From positions 310,001-374,000 of the forward strand of contig NZ_JANZKX010000005.1 in assembly GCF_027257975.1 (NCBI RefSeq): DNA of 64,000 bases, read 5' to 3'. Below are positions 59,525 through 64,000 of the stretch, in pieces. The stretch's first letter is position 1; each line of letters begins with the position of its first letter. The stretch comes from Pelomonas sp. BJYL3 (GTDB lineage: Bacteria > Pseudomonadota > Gammaproteobacteria > Burkholderiales > Burkholderiaceae_C). The position numbers and the translations under genes are program-made. Under the pieces are notes generated by a model that worked only from the letters and a program-made list of their open reading frames with translations, ran no database searches and was not told the DNA's origin.

Positions 59525-62040
59525 GCATTGCTGGTGGCGCGGACCTCGGCCAGGCTGGTGACGCCCTGCAGTACCTTGACGATGCCGTCCTGGCGCAGGG
59601 TGCGCATGCCTTCCTTCATGGCCTGGGTCTGGATCTCCTCGGCGCGGCTGCCGGTCTGGATCAGGCGGCGGATCTCGCGCGAGACGCTCAACAGCTCGTG
59701 CAGTCCGGCCCGGCCCCTGAAGCCCGTGTTCTCGCACTGGGGGCAGCCCGCGCTGTGATAGTGCATCAGCTGGCCGCCGCTGCCATGAAGCTGGCGCCAC
59801 TGGGCGAGCAGATCGTCACGGCCGGGCCGAATGTCTGGGGCGAAGGCGTGCAGATAGTCCTCCACCAGCTCCTCCAGGTCGGCCGCCGGCAGCGGCGAGC
59901 TCTTGAGACAGTGGGGGCACAGCCGCCGCACCAGGCGCTGGGCCAGCACGGCCAGCAGGGAGTCGGCGAAGTTGAAGGGGTCCATGCCCATGTCCAGCAA
60001 CCGGGTGATGGTCTCCGGTGCGCTGTTGGTGTGCAGGGTGGAGAGCACCAGATGGCCCGTCAGCGAGGCCTCGACGGCGATCTGGGCCGTCTCCTCGTCG
60101 CGGATCTCGCCCACCATGATCACGTCCGGGTCGGCCCGCAGGAAGGCGCGCAGGGCCTTGGCGAAGGTCCAGTCGATCTTGGGGTTCACCTGGACCTGGC
60201 GCAGGCCCTGCTGGGTGATTTCCACCGGGTCCTCGGCCGTCCAGATCTTGCGCTCGGGCGTGTTGATCCGCGAGAGCACCGAGTGCAGGGTGGTGGTCTT
60301 GCCCGAGCCCGTGGGCCCCACGCACAGCACCATGCCGTAGGGGCGCTCGATGGCCGCCGTCAGCCGGGCCATGTTGTCGGGCGAGAGGCCCAGCTTCTCC
60401 ATGGGGATGGGCCGGGCGGAGGACAGCAGGCGCATCACCACGTCCTCCAGGCCGTTGTTGGTCGGGATGGTGGCCACGCGCAGCTCCAGGCGGTGCTGGG
60501 GCGAGAAGCGGGCGAAGTTGATCTTGCCGTCCTGGGGCTTGCGGCGTTCGGAGATGTCCAGGTCGCACATGATCTTGATGCGGGCGATCATGGCGTTGCG
60601 GTAGGTGTGGGGCAGCTCCAGGTAGGGCTGCATGTGGCCGTCCCGGCGGAAACGGATCTTGAGCTTTTCGCGGCCGGGGTGGGTCTCGATGTGGATGTCG
60701 GAGACGCCTTGCTGGCTTGCCTCGATGATCATGGTGTTGATCAGGCGCACCAGGGAGTTGTCGGACTGCTCGATCTGCGGCTCGTCATCACGGCTGCCGC
60801 GCTCCTGGACCTCGCGCTCCAGGCTCTCGATCAGCTTGTCGGTGTTGTCGAACTCGAAGTCGGGCTGCAGTCCCGGCAGGGGGATCTCGCGGGGCGCGAT
60901 GCTCTCGCTGCCGAAGCGGTCGTAGGTGGCGGGCAGGGCGAACTGCAGGCTGCCGACCTTGGTCAGGGCCGGCGCCACCTTGAGCTGGGTGACGAACTCG
61001 ATCTCATCCAGGGCGTCGCGCCGGGTGGGGTCCTCCATGGCGACGATCAGCCGCCCGTCGCGCAGGACCAGGGGCAGCACCTCCAGGCGCCGGGCCACCG
61101 AGAAGGGCAGCTTGCGCACCGCGTCGGGCTCGACCGGGAAACGCTCCAGGTCCACGAGCGGATAGCCCATCTTGCGCGCCAGCGCGGACTGCAGCTGCTG
61201 GCGGGTCACGATGCCCTTGCGCACCAGCAGCTCGCCCAGCGGGACGGAGCGGTCGCTGCGCTGCTGGGCCAGGGCGTCTTCCAGCTGGTCGTAGCTGATC
61301 AGCTCCATGGCCAGCAGGGCTTCGCCGATGCGCACCATGGGCATCCTGGCCTGCTGCTCGATGGCCTGCAGCAGCTGCTCGGGCGTGACGATCTGGCGGG
61401 CCAGGAGGATGTCGCCCACGCGCTGGCTGCGCAGCTTCTGCTGCTCCTGGGCCGCGGCCTCGACGTCCTCGATGCGGGCCAGCTGGTCCTTCACCAGGAC
61501 GTCGCCCAGGCGCTCGCCGATGTCATGGCTGGCCACGCACTCGCGGGGAATGAAGACGCAGCGGACGGCGTCATCGAACTCGCTGACCGGCACGAAGAGG
61601 AACAAGCCCAGGGCGTTCTCGTGGTGGCCGATGGTCATGCCCTTGAGCTCGCCGCCGCCAGTGAAGCGCACCTTGAACTCCACGCGGGGGCGCTGGTCCA
61701 GGTTCAGGGCCTCGGGCGGCTGCTCCGGCTGCCGGGGGGCTGCAGGGATGGCCTGCAGCAGCTTCAGGGCACGGAACTGGCTGAACTTGAGTGCGACCGG
61801 GCTGCGCGCCGGCGGCACCAGCAGCTGGGCCACGCGCTCCTGGGCCTGCATCTGCAGCAGCTGGCCCTGGGTGCGGCTGTTGTTGAGGCCCAGGATCTCG
61901 CAGGGCTGGGGGGCCTCGCTGGGGGGGACAGGTGCGTAGGCGGCGTAGGGCGGTGTGGGCCAGGCAAACACGGCATCCATCCCCGCGTCCGATCCGGACC
62001 CGGGCTCGGGCCAGTCAATCGTCGCGGACAGGTCGTTCAT
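59521..62040 (-). CDS. Second, long MshE/PilB-type ATPase with four MshEN motif copies
   Basis: 839 residues from the ATG at 62040 (GGAG eight bases upstream). About 1-115 acidic and Pro-rich; about 118-170 a DUF6982-like beta domain (VEFKVRFTGGGELKGMTIGH, NALGLFLFVPVSEF). Then four 24-residue MshEN-type motifs at 177, 207, 237 and 267: RLGDVLVKDQL, RVGDILLARQIV, RIGEALLAMELI, PLGELLVRKGIV, with exact 30-residue spacing. GspE core: Walker A CVGPTGSGKTTTLH, EDPVEITQQG, Walker B VIMVGEIRDEET, TLHTNSAPETITR; Cys4 (CPHC, CPQC). First gene of the leftward run; coupled to mshE. Confidence 0.92.
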   Translation of the reverse strand: MNDLSATIDWPEPGSGSDAGMDAVFAWPTPPYAAYAPVPPSEAPQPCEILGLNNSRTQGQLLQMQAQERVAQLLVPPARSPVALKFSQFRALKLLQAIPAAPRQPEQPPEALNLDQRPRVEFKVRFTGGGELKGMTIGHHENALGLFLFVPVSEFDDAVRCVFIPRECVASHDIGERLGDVLVKDQLARIEDVEAAAQEQQKLRSQRVGDILLARQIVTPEQLLQAIEQQARMPMVRIGEALLAMELISYDQLEDALAQQRSDRSVPLGELLVRKGIVTRQQLQSALARKMGYPLVDLERFPVEPDAVRKLPFSVARRLEVLPLVLRDGRLIVAMEDPTRRDALDEIEFVTQLKVAPALTKVGSLQFALPATYDRFGSESIAPREIPLPGLQPDFEFDNTDKLIESLEREVQERGSRDDEPQIEQSDNSLVRLINTMIIEASQQGVSDIHIETHPGREKLKIRFRRDGHMQPYLELPHTYRNAMIARIKIMCDLDISERRKPQDGKINFARFSPQHRLELRVATIPTNNGLEDVVMRLLSSARPIPMEKLGLSPDNMARLTAAIERPYGMVLCVGPTGSGKTTTLHSVLSRINTPERKIWTAEDPVEITQQGLRQVQVNPKIDWTFAKALRAFLRADPDVIMVGEIRDEETAQIAVEASLTGHLVLSTLHTNSAPETITRLLDMGMDPFNFADSLLAVLAQRLVRRLCPHCLKSSPLPAADLEELVEDYLHAFAPDIRPGRDDLLAQWRQLHGSGGQLMHYHSAGCPQCENTGFRGRAGLHELLSVSREIRRLIQTGSRAEEIQTQAMKEGMRTLRQDGIVKVLQGVTSLAEVRATSNA

Positions 62041-62194
62041 CTCAAGGACTCCAGGGGCAGAGGCGGCGGCGCACACCGGCGGCATGCCCGGACGGGCCGG
62101 CCTAGGCCGCATGCTAATCGCAAGGGCAGGGGGCGGATAGCCGGAACTGGCCTCGCCGGGGCAGGCTGTTGCATTGCTGCCGCCGGTCCGATGG

Positions 62195-62209
62195 GCGAAA
62201 GACGTGCCT
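62195..62209 (-). promoter_or_regulatory. Candidate sigma-54 promoter of the msh run
   Basis: Minus strand AGGCACGTCTTTCGC against consensus TGGCACG-N4-TTGC: the -24 box matches all but the first base, and -12 has GC with one T-to-C change. GG and GC have the exact spacing. It would start transcripts about 140 bases before the long ATPase gene. Confidence 0.38.
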
Positions 62210-62299
62210 GGATGACGAGGGAGGCAAGAACTGGCCCCCGCGGGTTCGCGGCCTGAGCCGGCCCGGGCCGTGGACCTGCGGGCGCCCGGCGGGCGGGGC

Positions 62300-62539
62300 T
62301 CAGCCCAGGCCCTCGTCCTCGCTGTAGCTGCGCCAGCGCTGGCTGGCCTTCTGCATCAGCTGGACCTGCTGGCGAAAGCGCGGGCAGGCCGCGCACAGGG
62401 GCATGTGCAGGGCCACCAGCACGCGCTCGCGCAGGGTGGGCGGCCGCTCCTGGGCCAGCAGCAGCATCTGCGTGACCTGGCGGCAGTTGGGCAGCAGCAG
62501 GCGCAGGATGGGAATGAAGAGCTTTCGTAGCAGTTTCAT
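62300..62539 (-). CDS. Small zinc-finger anti-sigma factor
   Basis: 79 residues. Starts MKLLRKLFIPILRLLLPN (a possible amphipathic or membrane-associating start) and contains the anti-sigma zinc pattern with C in PNCRQVTQ, then H-x3-C-x2-C in LHMPLCAACPRF. It lacks the separate C-terminal sensor domain of larger anti-sigmas. ATGA overlap with the ECF sigma gene upstream. Together they probably regulate the divergent bufferin operon. Confidence 0.82.
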   Translation of the reverse strand: MKLLRKLFIPILRLLLPNCRQVTQMLLLAQERPPTLRERVLVALHMPLCAACPRFRQQVQLMQKASQRWRSYSEDEGLG

Positions 62540-63105
62540 GCGGCGGCTCCCGGGCCGGCGCCGGCAAACCAGTTGAGTTCCAGACATTCGCGCAGCCTCA
62601 GCCGCGCGCGGTGAAGCATCACCCAGAGGTTGGTCGGGCTGATGGCCAGGACCTTACAGATCTCCTCGGTGTCCAGCTCCAGCCACTCGCGCATCATGAA
62701 CAGCCGGCCCTGCTGGCCGGGCAGCTTGTCCACGCAGGCCTCCAGCACGCGCATGAAGTCCATCTGGCGCAGGGCGGCTTCCGGGTCGCTGCCCCAGTCG
62801 CCGGGGGCCTCGCGCCAGTGGCCGGTGCTGTCGAAGAGCTGCTCGTCCAGGTCTTCCTCGTCCTCACGGCTGGTGGAAAGCTCGCGGCAGTTGCGGCGGA
62901 TCTGGTCCACCAGCTTGTGCTTGAGCACGCCCACCAGCCAGGTCTTGAGCTGGGAACGGCCGGCAAAGCCGTCGGGGCGCTCCAGTGCGGCCAGCAGGGT
63001 CTCGGAGACGGCGTCCTCGGCCCAGGCCTCATTGCGCAGCTGCAGGCGGGCGTACTTGAGCAGCTGCGGGCGCAGGCTCTCCAGCTCGGCGGGGGCGATG
63101 CTCAT
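62536..63105 (-). CDS. ECF-family RNA polymerase sigma factor
   Basis: 189 residues. Sigma-2 about 10-75 (LLKYARLQLRNEAWAEDAVS; FAGRSQLKTWLVGVLKHKLV, DQIRR) and sigma-4 about 120-180 (LPGQQGRLFMMREWLELDTE, AISPTNLWVMLHRARLRLRE). An acidic insertion about 80-110 lies between them. No region 3 or 1.1, so ECF type. Divergent from the bufA-bufB genes and coupled to a zinc anti-sigma gene. SigF-type ECF factors controlling DUF2282/DUF692 operons are known in Caulobacter. Confidence 0.92.
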   Translation of the reverse strand: MSIAPAELESLRPQLLKYARLQLRNEAWAEDAVSETLLAALERPDGFAGRSQLKTWLVGVLKHKLVDQIRRNCRELSTSREDEEDLDEQLFDSTGHWREAPGDWGSDPEAALRQMDFMRVLEACVDKLPGQQGRLFMMREWLELDTEEICKVLAISPTNLWVMLHRARLRLRECLELNWFAGAGPGAAA

Positions 63106-63156
63106 GGTGGGATGCAGGGGAAGGGAGGGGGCGGGCACGGAAAGTTTGCAGCGCAG

Positions 63157-63185
63157 TGTAAGGACTGTCAGGCCTCTTGCGACAC
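63157..63185 (+). promoter_or_regulatory. Candidate ECF sigma promoter of the bufferin operon
   Basis: TGTAAGG at 63157-63163, 16-base spacer, CGACAC at 63180-63185, facing bufA. Resembles the GTAACC-N16-CGAA motif reported for Caulobacter SigF targets in spacing and in both cores. The implied start lies near 63193, about 78 bases before the bufA ATG. Confidence 0.5.
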
Positions 63186-63270
63186 ACCCCGCGTGGGTCG
63201 ATGATGGCCGCCTCGCGGCGCACCTTCCGCGACCCCGCTGTCCACTCAACACTGTCAACAAGGAACCATC

Positions 63271-63549
63271 ATGTCGCACAGCAAGACTCTCAGCACCGCA
63301 CTGGCCGCCGCACTCGCCCTGGGCCTGGTCCAGCAGGCGCAGGCCGAGGACAAGGGCGCCAAGGAGAAGTGCTATGGCATCGCCAAGGCCGGCCAGAACG
63401 ACTGCGCCAACCTCAACGGCAGCCACAGCTGCGCCGGCCAGGCCACCACCAACAATGCGCCCGAAGAGTGGCGCTATGTGGCCAAGGGCAGCTGCAAGAG
63501 CCAGGGCGGCCTCAGCACTGAGGAAGCCCGTGCCAAGATGAAGAAGTGA
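63271..63549 (+). CDS. bufA1: Bufferin precursor peptide BufA1 (DUF2282)
   Basis: 92 residues. Sec signal peptide about 1-25 ending AQA|EDK. Mature peptide has the DUF2282 core with four cysteines: EKCYGIAKAGQNDCANLNG, HSCAGQATT and AKGSCKSQGG. Bufferins are ribosomal peptides whose cysteines are converted by the BufB iron oxidase and which bind copper in the periplasm; relatives are gold-induced in Cupriavidus. AAGGA lies upstream of the ATG. The oxidase gene follows after three bases. Confidence 0.92.
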   Translation: MSHSKTLSTALAAALALGLVQQAQAEDKGAKEKCYGIAKAGQNDCANLNGSHSCAGQATTNNAPEEWRYVAKGSCKSQGGLSTEEARAKMKK

Positions 63550-63552
63550 GCC

Positions 63553-64000
63553 ATGCAGGCCGCGGTCGCAGATCCGGCGCTGTGCGGCATCGGCTGGCGC
63601 CACGGGCATGAGGCCGAGCTGCTGGAGCGCCGGCCCCCGCTGCCCTTCATCGAGGTGCACTCGGAGAACTACTTCCAGCCCGGCGGCGCGGCCCTGCAGA
63701 CGCTCATGCTCGCGCGGGAGCACTACCCGGTGAGCCTGCATGGTGTGGGCCTCTCCCTGGGATCGGCCAGCGGCCTGGACGCGGGGCACCTGGACCGGCT
63801 CGCGCGGCTCGCCGAGCGGGTGCAGCCCCTGCGCATCTCCGATCACGCCAGCTTCGCCCGCGTCCCGATGGAGGGTCAGGTCTTGCATGGGGCCGACCTG
63901 CTGCCCGTGCCCTTCAGCCGGCGCTGCCTGGATCGCATGGTCAGCCAGGTGCAGCAGGCGCAGGAGCGGCTGCGGCAGCCCCTGCTGGTCGAGAACCTCA
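63553..64000 (+). CDS. bufB: BufB-type multinuclear iron oxidase (DUF692), 3' end outside window
   Basis: 149 codons visible of about 280. TIM-barrel MNIO that modifies cysteines of the adjacent BufA1. Metal and active-site motifs seen: [22 protein letters not shown] and [11 protein letters not shown]. The start is the ATG at 63553, three bases after the bufA1 stop. An exact dispersed 11-mer at 63875-63885 encodes GQVL in [17 protein letters not shown], in the loop between the SDH motif and DLLPVP. BufC and DoxX partners would be expected beyond the edge. Confidence 0.92.
   Translation, partial: MQAAVADPALCGIGWRHGHEAELLERRPPLPFIEVHSENYFQPGGAALQTLMLAREHYPVSLHGVGLSLGSASGLDAGHLDRLARLAERVQPLRISDHASFARVPMEGQVLHGADLLPVPFSRRCLDRMVSQVQQAQERLRQPLLVENL
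63875..63885 (+). repeat. Dispersed GTCAGGTCTTG word inside bufB
   Basis: Exact copy, in frame as Gly-Gln-Val-Leu, the same reading as the copy in mshI. Confidence 0.55.

Overview
The window is high-GC, gene-dense DNA from a betaproteobacterium. Gene content and order (pepA-holC pair, dapC-dapD-pilU-dapE-prmB run, divergent lptF/pepA, MSHA pilus cluster) suggest order Burkholderiales, probably near Roseateles, Mitsuaria or Pelomonas. The genus is an inference from gene order and remembered families, not from a search. No tRNA, rRNA, CRISPR array, insertion sequence or phage gene was seen.

Layout. 1-5000: LPS export permeases lptG (cut by the window edge) and lptF, divergent from pepA, holC and a coupled low-complexity protein. 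5200-10000: a branched-chain amino acid binding protein; lexA with two operators shared with an asparaginase gene; the ohrR-ohr peroxide pair; a DUF1304 membrane protein. 10100-18600: a leftward run of dapC, dapD, pilU, dapE, prmB and an ABC-F ATPase, preceded by a SET-domain protein and queF. 18800-27200: a rightward block of smc, zipA, a CNNM/CBS membrane protein and ligA. 27300-32700: a signalling operon (FIST protein, hybrid kinase with Hpt, HD-GYP response regulator) that resembles the NosP/NahK nitric-oxide to c-di-GMP systems. 33000-39600: a DMT exporter, an Ada-AlkA fusion and two tandem LytS/LytTR two-component pairs. 39700-43900: phosphomannomutase, waaA and a GAF-Fis regulator without an AAA+ domain. 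44000-62000: an MSHA-type pilus cluster (mshL,K,J,N-like,I,Q,P,O,D,C,A,G,E plus a second long ATPase), broken once by a lower-GC stretch carrying one oppositely oriented membrane gene. 62300-64000: an ECF sigma/anti-sigma pair divergent from a bufferin operon (DUF2282 peptide and DUF692 multinuclear iron oxidase); the right edge cuts the oxidase.

How it may fit together: the HD-GYP regulator should lower c-di-GMP, while both MSHA ATPases carry MshEN c-di-GMP-binding motifs. The long ATPase has four motif copies at exact 30-residue spacing, where two are usual. The window thus holds a plausible c-di-GMP input and output, though no direct link is shown. Another unexplained signal is an 11-base word, GTCAGGTCTTG, present seven times exactly and at least four more times with one mismatch. 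It occurs in a repeat array, near gene ends, over one stop codon and inside genes, where it often encodes Gly-Gln-Val-Leu.
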